Shown one piece after another: positions 17,222 to 25,786 of a stretch of DNA of 64,000 bases. Both the position numbers and the translations under genes were made by a program. The notes under the pieces are model-generated. The model made no database searches. It was not told the DNA's origin and was given only the letters and a program-made list of their open reading frames with translations. The stretch is from contig NZ_VIWT01000004.1 of assembly GCF_007829815.1 (NCBI RefSeq), positions 124,001-188,000 of the forward strand. The letters are read 5' to 3'. The DNA comes from Kitasatospora viridis (lineage in GTDB: Bacteria > Actinomycetota > Actinomycetes > Streptomycetales > Streptomycetaceae). The stretch's first letter is position 1. Every line of letters starts with the position of its first letter.

Positions 17222-17533
17222 ATGGTGATGTCAGTCGATAGTGATGCGACGAAGGCCCTCGCCGACCCGCTGCGGATGCGGATCGTGCGACTGCTGGCCC
17301 GCGAGGCCCTGTGCACGACGCACCTGGTCGAGGAGACCGGCGCCAAGCAGACCAACCTGTCGAACCACATGAAGATCCTGCGGGACGCCGGGCTCGTGGA
17401 CACCGAGCCCTGCGGACGGTTCACCTACTACAAGCTGCGCCCCGAGGCGCTGCGCGCCCTCGCCGAGGAGTTCGCGGCGCTGGCCGACACCGCCCAGGAG
17501 AGCGCCGAGGCGAACCGCAAGCGCGCCTGCTGA
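17222..17533 (+). CDS. arsR: ArsR family repressor
   Basis: 103 residues from the ATG at 17222; an ATG at 17228 is an alternative. The winged helix is clear: ATKALADPLRMRIVRLLAREALCTTHLVEETGAKQTNLSNHMKIL. A CGRFTYYKLRPEAL wing follows. Cysteines in EALCTTHL and EPCGRF, plus the final RAC, could form an As(III) site. The gene lies 84 bases from divergent arsC and precedes an aquaporin gene by 57 bases. It probably represses both directions and releases on arsenite. No ribosome binding site is seen, so a leaderless transcript is possible. Confidence 0.9.
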   Translation: MVMSVDSDATKALADPLRMRIVRLLAREALCTTHLVEETGAKQTNLSNHMKILRDAGLVDTEPCGRFTYYKLRPEALRALAEEFAALADTAQESAEANRKRAC

Positions 17534-17590
17534 CCCGCCCTCAGACCCCTCACCCCCACCCCGCACCGCCTCTTCGCACCAGGAGTACCC

Positions 17591-18352
17591 GTGAGCACCA
17601 TGGCCGAGGCCGGCCCCGACCTCGACGGCGCCGTCACACCCCGGGCGAGCGAGCCGAACGCGATACCGCTGCTGAACCGGGCCGCCGCCGAACTGGTCGG
17701 CACGGCCGCACTGGTGGCCATCGTGGTCGGCTCCGGCATCCAGGCCACCGAGCTCTCGCACGACGTGGGCGTGCAACTGCTCGCGAACTCCCTCGCGACC
17801 GTCTTCGGCCTGGGCGTGCTGATCCTGCTGCTCGGCCCGGTCTCCGGCGCGCACTTCAACCCGGTCGTCACGCTCGCCCAGTGGTGGACCGGCCGTAAGG
17901 ACCCGGCGGGGCTCGGCGCGCGCGAGGTCGCCGCCTACCTCCCCGCGCAGATCGCCGGAGCGATCGGCGGCGCGGTGCTGGCCGACGCGATGTTCGGGCA
18001 GGCGCTGGTGAAGTGGTCCACCCACGACCGTTCGGCCGGGCACCTGCTGCTCGGCGAGGTCGTCGCCACCGCCGGCCTGGTGCTGCTGATCTTCGGCCTG
18101 GCCAGGACCGACCAACTGCGCCTCGCCCCCGCCGCCGTCGCCTCCTACATCGGCGCGGCCTACTGGTTCACCTCCTCCACCTCCTTCGCCAACCCGGCCG
18201 TCACCATCGGGCGCGCCTTCACCGACACGTTCGCCGGGATCGCACCCGGCTCGCTGGCCGGGTTCATCGGCATGCAGCTGCTCGGCGGCGCGCTCGGACT
18301 GGCCCTGGTGGCGCTGATCTTCGACGGCCGCCGTCGGGCAGTGGCGAAGTGA
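17591..18352 (+). CDS. aquaporin family channel, likely arsenite efflux
   Basis: 253 residues with six transmembrane helices and both pore half-helices of the MIP family: GAHFNPVVTLAQWW (first NPA box, here NPV) and SFANPAVTIGRAFTDTF (second, NPA). It sits directly after arsR. In Sinorhizobium meliloti an aquaporin, AqpS, takes the place of an arsenite pump and lets arsenite made by ArsC leave the cell. The arrangement here (arsC, arsR, aquaporin and no ArsB/Acr3) matches that pathway. An AGGAGTACCC block precedes the GTG start. Confidence 0.88.
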   Translation: MSTMAEAGPDLDGAVTPRASEPNAIPLLNRAAAELVGTAALVAIVVGSGIQATELSHDVGVQLLANSLATVFGLGVLILLLGPVSGAHFNPVVTLAQWWTGRKDPAGLGAREVAAYLPAQIAGAIGGAVLADAMFGQALVKWSTHDRSAGHLLLGEVVATAGLVLLIFGLARTDQLRLAPAAVASYIGAAYWFTSSTSFANPAVTIGRAFTDTFAGIAPGSLAGFIGMQLLGGALGLALVALIFDGRRRAVAK

Positions 18353-18407
18353 CGACCGCCCGGCGCACCCAGGACCTACTGGCCTGAGGGGAGGCGCGGC
18401 GCCGGGC

Positions 18408-18773
18408 TCACACCGCGCCGCCGCCCGCGAGCAGGCCCGCCATCGCCGCCAGCGCGGTCGGCTCGACGCGGTAGTAGACCCAGGTGCCGCGCCGCTCCGA
18501 GGAGAGCAGCCCGGCCTCGCGCAGCTTCTTCAGGTGGTGACTGACCGTCGGCTGCGACACCCCGACGTCCTGGATGTCGCACACGCAGGCCTCCCCGCCC
18601 TCGTGCGAGGCGACCCGCGAGAACAGGCGCAGCCGGACCGGGTCGGAGAGCGCCTTGAACATCGCGGCCATCCGCACCGAGTCGGCCTCCGAGAGCGCGG
18701 CCGAGGTCACCGGCGGGCAGCAGGGCGCGTCCTCCTGCAGGACGGGCAGCTCCACCACGCTCGAATTCGACAT
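18408..18773 (-). CDS. arsR: ArsR/SmtB family metalloregulator
   Basis: 121 residues from the ATG at 18773. The winged helix reads FKALSDPVRLRLFSRVASHEGGEACVCDIQDVGVSQPTVSHHL in two short blocks. The segment EACVCDI is the CxC arsenic or antimony site in helix 3 of ArsR repressors. It also has an N-terminal CC pair (DAPCCPP). It is divergent from the flavoprotein gene at 18868. The 94-base gap contains two GACATC-centred dyads that are likely operators. Confidence 0.92.
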   Translation of the reverse strand: MSNSSVVELPVLQEDAPCCPPVTSAALSEADSVRMAAMFKALSDPVRLRLFSRVASHEGGEACVCDIQDVGVSQPTVSHHLKKLREAGLLSSERRGTWVYYRVEPTALAAMAGLLAGGGAV

Positions 18774-18782
18774 GCGTCTATG

Positions 18783-18831
18783 TTGACATCCATCGATGTG
18801 CGCAGCAAGCTCCTCTATATAGACATCTGTC
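18783..18831 (+). promoter_or_regulatory. divergent ArsR-type control region
   Basis: Two dyads lie between the repressor and flavoprotein genes: ACATC-N4-GATGT (18786-18799) and GACA-TC-TGTC (18822-18831), which share GACATC. A TTGACA box (18783-18788) overlaps the first, and a TATATA block (18816-18821) touches the second. This fits a repressor acting on both directions. Confidence 0.5.
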
Positions 18832-18867
18832 GAATCAATGACCGTCCTCGACCCCGGAGAGCCCGTC

Positions 18868-20256
18868 ATGAGCGAACACGCCGCCCAGCCGCCCGTCGTC
18901 GTGATCGGCGCCGGCCCGATCGGTCTGGCCGCCGCCGCCCACCTGCTGGAGCGCGGCCTCGAACCGCTCGTCCTGGAGGCCGGCCCCGCCGCCGGGGCGG
19001 CCGTGCGCCAGTGGAGCCACGTCCGGCTGTTCTCGCCCTGGGCCGAGGTCATCGACCCCGCCGCCGAGCGGCTCCTCGCCCGCACCGGCTGGACCCGACC
19101 CGACGGGGCGACCTACCCCTCCGGCGCGGACTGGGTCGAGCAGTACCTCCAGCCGCTCGCCGACGCCCTCGGCGCCCGCGTCCGCTACAGCCGCCAGGTC
19201 ACCGGCGTCGCGCGCGCCGGGCGCGACCTCGTCGTCGACGCCGGCCGGGCCGAGCAGCCCTTCACCGTCCACGTCGAGCACGCCGACGGCTCCGCGGAGC
19301 GCATCCTGGCCCGCTCCGTCCTCGACGCCTCCGGCACCTGGGCCACCCCCAACCCGCTCGGCGCCAACGGCCTGCCCGCCCTCGGCGAGCGCGCCGCCGC
19401 AGACCGGATCTCCTACCGCGTCCCCGACCTCACCGACCCGGCCGTGCGCGCCCGCCACGCCGGCCGGCGCACCGCCGTGGTCGGCTCCGGCGCCTCCGCG
19501 TTCACCGCGCTCGCCCAGCTCGCCGACCTCGCGGCGGACACCCCCGGCACGCACACCGTGTGGGTGCTGCGCCGCGGCATCACCGGCTCCACCTACGGCG
19601 GCGGCCCGGCCGACGAGCTGCCCGCCCGCGGCGCGCTCGGCCTGCGCGCCAAGGCCGCCGTCGAGGACGGCCACGCCACCGCGCTGACCGGCTTCCGCAC
19701 CGCCGCCGTCGAGCGCGCCGGCGAGCGGCTGGTGCTCGTCTCCGAGGAGGGCCACCGCAGCGACCCCGTCGACCAGGTCGTCGTGCTGACCGGCCTGCGC
19801 CCCGACCTGTCCTTCCTCTCCGAGGTCCGCCTCGGCCTCGACGAGCGCCTCCAGGCCCCCGCCGCGCTCGCCCCGCTGATCGACCCCAACCAGCACTCCT
19901 GCGGCACCGTCTACCCGCACGGTGCCGCCGAACTCTCCCAGCCCGAGCGGGACTTCTACCTGCTCGGCGCGAAGTCCTACGGCCGCGCGCCGACCTTCCT
20001 CGCCATGACCGGCTACGAGCAGGTGCGCTCGGTCGCCGCCGCACTGGCCGGAGACCGCGAGGCGGCCGCCCGGGTCGAGCTCGTCCTCCCGGAAACCGGG
20101 GTGTGCGGTGGCGCCGGTCTCTACGACCAGCCCGACGCCGCGCAGGGCGGCGGTGGCGGCTGCTGCTCGATCCCCGCCGCGCCCGAGGTGCTCTCCATCG
20201 GCCTCGGCGCACCCGCGACCACGCCCGTCACCGCCACGGGCAGCGGCTGCTGCTGA
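18868..20256 (+). CDS. FAD/NAD(P)-dependent oxidoreductase, ArsO-like
   Basis: 462 residues from the ATG at 18868, chosen for the GGAGAG block seven bases upstream; a leaderless start at 18838 would add ten residues. PVVVIGAGPIGLAAAAHLLE is the FAD-binding GxGxxG motif. RRTAVVGSGASAFTALAQLA is the NAD(P)-binding motif. The layout resembles flavin monooxygenases and thioredoxin reductases, and this family (often called ArsO) is common in actinobacterial ars clusters. The C terminus is unusual: a glycine run then CC (QGGGGGCCSIP) and a final GSGCC. These cysteine pairs could bind As(III). The reaction is unknown. Confidence 0.8.
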   Translation: MSEHAAQPPVVVIGAGPIGLAAAAHLLERGLEPLVLEAGPAAGAAVRQWSHVRLFSPWAEVIDPAAERLLARTGWTRPDGATYPSGADWVEQYLQPLADALGARVRYSRQVTGVARAGRDLVVDAGRAEQPFTVHVEHADGSAERILARSVLDASGTWATPNPLGANGLPALGERAAADRISYRVPDLTDPAVRARHAGRRTAVVGSGASAFTALAQLADLAADTPGTHTVWVLRRGITGSTYGGGPADELPARGALGLRAKAAVEDGHATALTGFRTAAVERAGERLVLVSEEGHRSDPVDQVVVLTGLRPDLSFLSEVRLGLDERLQAPAALAPLIDPNQHSCGTVYPHGAAELSQPERDFYLLGAKSYGRAPTFLAMTGYEQVRSVAAALAGDREAAARVELVLPETGVCGGAGLYDQPDAAQGGGGGCCSIPAAPEVLSIGLGAPATTPVTATGSGCC

Positions 20257-20400
20257 CACCGCCTCAGCTCGGCCCGCCCGATCCGCCGAACGAAGGCATT
20301 CCGGCGGGCGAACGGGTGGGCCGAGCCCGTGCCCCGTGACCTTCTCCCCCGGCTCCTCCACACACTGTGGCCAAGTGTGTCCGGACGAGAGGAGCCACCG

Positions 20401-23388
20401 GTGGTACCCACGAGGCCACGATCGAACCCGCTCGGCCGATCACTCAGCGCGGCGCTGGCGCTCGCGCTCGCCCTGGCCGCCGGCCCGGTGGTGGCGTCCG
20501 GGCACACCTGGGCGGCTGACACTCCGTCACCGCGAGCGGTCCAGGGCGGCAGCGACCAGCCCCTCGACCGCTCGCCGCGGGTGCGCCCGAAGGCACCCCG
20601 GAAGGTGCACCCGTCGGTCCGGGCCCCGGGGGCTTACGTGGTGGACGTGGACGCGCAGGTCGGGGCGACGTCGGCCGGTGAGGCGTCCGTCGCGGTCAAC
20701 CCGGCCAATCCGCAGCAGATCGCGATCACCCGGTTCACCTTCCCGTGGAACAACGACGCCGACCTGGTGTACTCGACCGACGGCGGGGTGACCTGGACGG
20801 ACGAGGCGACGATCCCGCCGCCGCCGGGGGTGGCGAACACCGCCGGCGGGCCGAACGACCAGACCATCGACTTCGGCCGCGACGGCACGCTCTACGGCAC
20901 GTTCCTGACGGGCGGGAACCAGATCGTCACCGGCTCGACCACCGACCCGACCAAGGCCGCGTCGTGGAAGTGGAACAACCCGACGCCCACCACCACCCAG
21001 CTCACCAGCGCCTCCGGCACCAACGCCGACCAGCCCTGGCTGGTCGTCAACCGCGACCCGGGCACGGCGAGCAAGGACGACGTCTACGTCGGCTACCAGG
21101 ACTTCCGCACCAACGTCCCGCACGACCACGTGGCCGTCTCCCCCGGCAGCGCCAGCCCGGTGGACATCACCCGGGACCACCCGGCCGGCACCGGCGCGCT
21201 CAGCGGCGGGGTGATCAACGGCGGGCTGCGGGTGGCGGCCGACCGGCGCAACGGCACCGTGTACGCGCTCTACCAGCAGGGCGGCGGCGGCACCCAGCCG
21301 GAGAACGTCACCCTGATGCTCAACCGGTCGACCGACGCCGGGGCCAGCTGGACGCTGGGCGGCAGCACCGACGGGATCGCCGTCTCCACCGACGACACCC
21401 GCCAGGGCAACGGCGGCTACAGCTTCGGCAACGTGAACTTCCTCCAGGGCGGCATCGACCACCTCGCCGTCGACCCGACCAACGGCGACGTGTACGTGGC
21501 CTACGGCGCCGACGCCTCCGGCAACAACCGGATCCGGATCCGCCGGCTCACCGACAACGGCGCGGGCGGCATGAACGTGGGCGCCGCCGTCAATGTGTCG
21601 GCCTCGACCGACACGGCCCTGCCCTCGGTCGCCGTCCTCGACGACGGAACGATCGGCGTCCTCTACCTGAGCAACGACGGCACCAACGCGAGCGGCTTCC
21701 CCGAGTTCTCGGCCCACCTCGCCCGCAGCACCGACCACGGCGCGACCTTCACCGACACCGTGCTGCAGTCGTTCACCACCACCGCCGGCAACGCCCAGCA
21801 CCCCTCGCTGCGGCTCTTCGGCGACTACGAGCAGCTCAAGGCGCTCGGCAACACCTTCTACGGCGCCTTCATCGGCAACCTCAACGGGCTGAACCAGACC
21901 GTGGCCCAGCCGACGGACGCGGTCTTCTTCGCCGTGCCGCAGACCACCAAGTCGACGCTCGGCTCCTCCGCCGACCCCTCGGTGTTCGGCCAGCCGGTCG
22001 CCTTCACCGCGAGCGTGGTGCCGCCGCCGGACGGCGGCACGGTCACCTTCAAGGTCGACGGCACCCAGCTCGGCGGCCCGGTCGCGGTCGACAGCGCGAC
22101 CGGCACGGCGACCAGCGCCGCCATCGCCACCCTCGCCCCGGGCCCGCACACCGTGGCCGCCGTCTACGGCGGCGACCCGAACTACGTGGGCGACACGGCG
22201 ATGACGCTCACTCAGGACGTCGGCAAGGCACCGGTGACCACGACCCTCGCCTCCGCGCCCGATCCCTCGGTCTTCGGCCAGCCGGTCACCGTCACCGACA
22301 CCGTCTGTCCGACCGGCGCCAGCACCAACGCGACCGTGCCGCCCGCCGGGACGGTCACCCTCTCGGACGGCACCACCGTGCTCGGCACCCCGACGCTGAG
22401 CCCCGGCGGCGGGGCCGGCTGTGCCCGGGCCCAGCTGTCCACGGCGGCCCTGGCGGTGGGCCCGCACAGCATCACGGCCGACTACGCCGGCGACACCGAC
22501 TACACCGGGGCCGCGACCGAGACCCTCGTCCCGGCCCAGCAGGTGAACCGCGCCCCGGTCAGCACCACCCTGGTCTCCTCCGCCAACCCGTCCTCCTTCG
22601 GTCACGCCGTGACCTTCACCGACACCGTCTGCCCGGCCTCGCCCAGCACCGGTCCGACCGCGCCGCCCACCGGGACGGTCAGCGTCTCGGACGGCAGCAC
22701 GCTGCTCGGCACCGGCACCCTCTCCCCCGGCGGCGGCGCCAACTGCGCGCAGGCGCAGGTCGCTTTCGCCCACCTGCTGCCCGGCAGCCACACCGTCACG
22801 GCCCGGTACGGCGGTGACGGCGACTACCTGCCGGGCGCCCCGGAGTCGATCACCCAGACGGTGGCCTGCGCCAGGACGATCACCGGCACCACCGGCGGCC
22901 TGTTCACCGGTGGCGAGAGCACCTGCATCGTGGGCGCCACCGTCAACGGGAGCGTGCGGGACGCGGGCGACGGCGCCCTCTTCATCAGCGGCTCGACGAT
23001 CCACGGCGCCGTCCTGTCCACCGACGGCACGCTGTTCGGCCTGTGCGGCAGCACCGTCACGAGCACCGTGAACGTCCACGGCGCCACCGGGTTCGTGGTC
23101 GTGGGCGACCCCGGCGACGACGGCTGCGCCGGGAACCGCATCGACGGCTCGCTCATGCTGAGCGGCAATCAGGCCGGCCTGGAGGCGGTCGGCAACCACG
23201 TGGGCGGCGAGGTCCAGGTCCAGGGCACCACCGGCGCCGGGCCGTTCCCCGAGGACACCCGCGCCGAGCTCGAAGGCAACACGATCGGCGGGTCGCTCTC
23301 CTGCACCGACAACACCCCGCCGCCCGGCGACGACGGCCACCCGAACACGGTGTCCGGCCAGCGGCTGGGACAGTGCTCGGCGCTGTAG
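20401..23388 (+). CDS. large secreted Asp-box propeller protein with Ig-like repeats
   Basis: 995 residues from the GTG at 20401, chosen for GAGAGGAG upstream and because it places a clear Sec signal (NPLGRSLSAALALALALAAG) at the N terminus. Residues about 60-500 are a sialidase-type propeller with Asp-box phrases YSTDGGVTWTDE, RSTDAGASWTLG and RSTDHGATFTDT. No complete sialidase active site is evident. Three group 3 bacterial Ig-like repeats follow, each opening with a S/P-SVFGQPV or SSFGHAV phrase. The C-terminal 170 residues are cysteine-bearing and glycine-rich, like a small beta-helix. It is probably an extracellular glycan- or surface-binding protein. Confidence 0.75.
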   Translation: MVPTRPRSNPLGRSLSAALALALALAAGPVVASGHTWAADTPSPRAVQGGSDQPLDRSPRVRPKAPRKVHPSVRAPGAYVVDVDAQVGATSAGEASVAVNPANPQQIAITRFTFPWNNDADLVYSTDGGVTWTDEATIPPPPGVANTAGGPNDQTIDFGRDGTLYGTFLTGGNQIVTGSTTDPTKAASWKWNNPTPTTTQLTSASGTNADQPWLVVNRDPGTASKDDVYVGYQDFRTNVPHDHVAVSPGSASPVDITRDHPAGTGALSGGVINGGLRVAADRRNGTVYALYQQGGGGTQPENVTLMLNRSTDAGASWTLGGSTDGIAVSTDDTRQGNGGYSFGNVNFLQGGIDHLAVDPTNGDVYVAYGADASGNNRIRIRRLTDNGAGGMNVGAAVNVSASTDTALPSVAVLDDGTIGVLYLSNDGTNASGFPEFSAHLARSTDHGATFTDTVLQSFTTTAGNAQHPSLRLFGDYEQLKALGNTFYGAFIGNLNGLNQTVAQPTDAVFFAVPQTTKSTLGSSADPSVFGQPVAFTASVVPPPDGGTVTFKVDGTQLGGPVAVDSATGTATSAAIATLAPGPHTVAAVYGGDPNYVGDTAMTLTQDVGKAPVTTTLASAPDPSVFGQPVTVTDTVCPTGASTNATVPPAGTVTLSDGTTVLGTPTLSPGGGAGCARAQLSTAALAVGPHSITADYAGDTDYTGAATETLVPAQQVNRAPVSTTLVSSANPSSFGHAVTFTDTVCPASPSTGPTAPPTGTVSVSDGSTLLGTGTLSPGGGANCAQAQVAFAHLLPGSHTVTARYGGDGDYLPGAPESITQTVACARTITGTTGGLFTGGESTCIVGATVNGSVRDAGDGALFISGSTIHGAVLSTDGTLFGLCGSTVTSTVNVHGATGFVVVGDPGDDGCAGNRIDGSLMLSGNQAGLEAVGNHVGGEVQVQGTTGAGPFPEDTRAELEGNTIGGSLSCTDNTPPPGDDGHPNTVSGQRLGQCSAL

Positions 23389-23405
23389 CCGCGCGCCGAG
23401 CACTG
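23371..23405. terminator. bidirectional terminator between convergent secreted-protein genes
   Basis: CAGTGCTCGGCGC (23371-23383) and its exact complement (23393-23405) form a 13-base stem with a 9-base loop. The left arm and loop contain the stop codon of the plus-strand gene. The minus-strand gene ends just after it at 23413. Confidence 0.8.
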
Positions 23406-23412
23406 CGAGTCG

Positions 23413-25602
23413 TCAGGACACGGTGAGCGCCGTGTCGTCGATCACGAAGCTGGTCTGCAGGGACGCGTTCTCGGTGCCGGTGAACTTGAGGGTCACCGTC
23501 TGCCCCGCGTAGCCCGACAGGTTGAAGGAGTCCAGCGTGTAGCCGTTGCCCGCGTTGAGGTTGGAGTAGGTGGCCAGCGTGGTGCTGCCGATCTGGACCT
23601 TGAGGGTGTCGTTCGCCTTGGTGGTCGTGGTCTCGGCGGTGTCGATGTGGAGGTAGAAGCTCAGGGTCGCGCTGCACCCGGCCGGGACGGTGACGGTCTG
23701 GGCGAGCGTGTCGGTGTGGGTGCTGCCGTAGCCGTCCAGCCAGGCGTCCCAACTGCCGGAGTGGGCCCGCTCGCTGACGGTGTCGTTGTTGATCACGCCG
23801 GCCGTGGCGGTCCACGGCGAGGCGGTGCCGGTCTCGAAGCCGGGGTTGCCGAGCAGTTGGCCGGGGGCGGTGCAGCCGCCGACGGGGTTGACGGTCCAGG
23901 TGAACGAGGCCTGGCCGGAGGCGCCCGTGCCGTCGGTCGCCTTGACGGTCACGTTCGAGGTGCCCGCGGTGGTCGGGGTTCCGGTGATCAGGCCGGCGGC
24001 GGAGACGGACAGGCCGGCCGGCAGGCCGGTCGCGGAGTAGCTCAGGCTCTGGCCGGAAGCCGAGTCCGTGCCGGAGAGCTGGAGGGAGACGGCCGTGCCG
24101 ACGCTTGTGGTCTGATTGCCCGGGCTGGTGACGGTGACCGTGTTGCCGCCCGTGGCCTGACCCACCGGCAGGCCGCCGGTCGGCGAGTACATCGCCACGT
24201 CGAAGGTGCTCCCGTTGGGGGCGTGGGCGATCGGGATCACCGGGACGGCGTTGCCGCCGGCGAGCACCGAGGTGGAGATGTAGTCGCCGAACATCCGGCC
24301 CTGGCTGGTGTTCGGCAGCCAGGCCAGCGTCATCGGCCCGGCGAGCTGGACGGGGGTGCTCCAGGTGCTGCCGCCGTCGGCGGAGGAGACGAAGCCCGCG
24401 TCCAACTGGCAGGTGGTGTCGGTGCAGTTGGCGTTCGGGTAGTAGTAGTACGTCAGGCCGAGCCGGGCGGTGCCGCCGGAGCTGCTCGGGTCGACGCCGA
24501 TGCCCGCGGTGAAGTGGTCGGCGGTGCTGGTGACCGGGTCGATCGGCACCCGCACCGGTGTGCTCCATGTGGTGCCGTCGGTGGAGGTCGACATGATGAT
24601 GTCGTTGCTGGCGCAGTTGGCGCGGAAGCTGCAGTCGGACCAGACCGTGTAGACCTTGCCCGAGGCGTCGATCTCGGCGGAGGGCAGCGGACTCTCGCGC
24701 AGGGTGTCGTGCGGCAGCTTGGCGATGTCGTTCGCGGCCGCGTCGTTCTCCAGCCCGGCGACGGTGTGGTGCGAGACGGCGGCGATCTGCACGCTGGCGG
24801 TCCAGCTGGCGCCGCCGTCGGTGGAGGTGAAGGCGTCCTCGGCGTTCGAACTGCCGGAGGAGAACGGCACGATGACGGTGCCGGAGGGCTGGACGACCGG
24901 CTGGCCGCCGAGCCCGCTGGGGCTGTCGGCCGGGCTGCCCTCGGCGCCCCAGGTCAAACCGCCGTCGGCGGAGGTGCGCATGTGCTCGGCGTCGCCGGAG
25001 TTGGCGTCGTCGTACTCGGTGTAGCAGTGGCCGTAGTACGGGCTGGCCGCGTGGTCGTCGCAGACCGTCCAGTTCTTGTCGTCGAAGGTGCCGGTGGAGA
25101 CGACGACCGGACCGCCCCAGGTGTGGCCGCCGTCGGTGGAGCGGCTGACCACCACGTCGACGTCGCTGCCGGAGGTGATGCCCAGCCAGGAGACCAGCCA
25201 GACGCCGTCCTTGGCGTCGTAGGCCACCGAGGCGTCGCTGGCGGCGACGTAGGAGCCGCCGGTGTTGGTGGTGGACGAGGGCATGAACCCGTGCGTCCAG
25301 GTCTGGCCGCCGTCGGTGGAGGTCGCCCACCCGATGTTGGACGCGCCGCCGCCGGAGACCCGGCCGACCTGGAACGCGGAGACGACGGTGCTGCCGTAGC
25401 CGAAGGTGTCCGGCTCGACCTCGGTGGCGTGCTGGGCCTGCGCGTCGGTGTACGGGTCGGTGCTGACCTGGGTGAGGGCGGGAGCGGCGGTGGGATGGGA
25501 GGCCGCCCGGGCGGTGGACGCGAGGGCGGGAGCGCTGAACGTGGTCGCGGCGGCCAGTGCGCCGGCGAGCAGGAGGGAGCCTTTTCTAGCCAGTCCGGAC
25601 AT
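23413..25602 (-). CDS. secreted Asp-box propeller protein with carbohydrate-binding-like tail
   Basis: 729 residues from the ATG at 25602, with AGGAGAAG before it. The signal peptide is LARKGSLLLAGALAAATTF, ending near ALASTARA. Residues 50-490 are a propeller with many Asp boxes (ATSTDGGQTWTHG, RSTDGGHTWGGP, RTSADGGLTWGAE, TSTDGGASWTAS, SSADGGSTWSTP). A putative Ig domain follows (ATGLPAGLSVSAAGLITGTPTT). The last 150 residues form a jelly-roll-like module starting NPGFETGTASPW. The gene converges on the similar 995-residue gene, so both may serve the same extracellular glycan task. No catalytic residues are certain. Confidence 0.78.
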   Translation of the reverse strand: MSGLARKGSLLLAGALAAATTFSAPALASTARAASHPTAAPALTQVSTDPYTDAQAQHATEVEPDTFGYGSTVVSAFQVGRVSGGGASNIGWATSTDGGQTWTHGFMPSSTTNTGGSYVAASDASVAYDAKDGVWLVSWLGITSGSDVDVVVSRSTDGGHTWGGPVVVSTGTFDDKNWTVCDDHAASPYYGHCYTEYDDANSGDAEHMRTSADGGLTWGAEGSPADSPSGLGGQPVVQPSGTVIVPFSSGSSNAEDAFTSTDGGASWTASVQIAAVSHHTVAGLENDAAANDIAKLPHDTLRESPLPSAEIDASGKVYTVWSDCSFRANCASNDIIMSTSTDGTTWSTPVRVPIDPVTSTADHFTAGIGVDPSSSGGTARLGLTYYYYPNANCTDTTCQLDAGFVSSADGGSTWSTPVQLAGPMTLAWLPNTSQGRMFGDYISTSVLAGGNAVPVIPIAHAPNGSTFDVAMYSPTGGLPVGQATGGNTVTVTSPGNQTTSVGTAVSLQLSGTDSASGQSLSYSATGLPAGLSVSAAGLITGTPTTAGTSNVTVKATDGTGASGQASFTWTVNPVGGCTAPGQLLGNPGFETGTASPWTATAGVINNDTVSERAHSGSWDAWLDGYGSTHTDTLAQTVTVPAGCSATLSFYLHIDTAETTTTKANDTLKVQIGSTTLATYSNLNAGNGYTLDSFNLSGYAGQTVTLKFTGTENASLQTSFVIDDTALTVS

Positions 25603-25774
25603 GTCTTCTCCTGACACATCGAGCGGTACCGGGGGTCGTCGGCTGCTGCCGACACGGGGCAGACGGATGGTGACGCTCCCGACGTCCACTGGGAACCCAA
25701 GTTGACTGGCGAGAACATGACATGTCGCGTTCGCGCCACACCCACCGGCAACGGCCCACGGCCTGGGCAAGTCC

Positions 25775-25780
25775 TATGAT
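25775..25780 (+). promoter_or_regulatory. -10 element for a leaderless transcript
   Basis: TATGAT is a near-consensus -10 box. It ends six bases before the ATG at 25787, so the transcript should begin at the start codon. Confidence 0.55.
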
Positions 25781-25786
25781 CTGGGA

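Noticed and set aside
18359..18406. CCCGGCGC/GCGCCGGG hairpin between the aquaporin and arsR genes
   Set aside because: The loop is about 32 bases, so a terminator is doubtful.
20527..23403. Long minus-strand frame opposite the 995-residue secreted protein
   Set aside because: Antisense artefact; the plus strand has a signal peptide, Asp boxes and Ig repeats.
23647..25614. Long plus-strand frame opposite the minus-strand propeller gene
   Set aside because: The translation is low-complexity Gly/Val/Ala, and the minus strand has clear motifs and a ribosome site.
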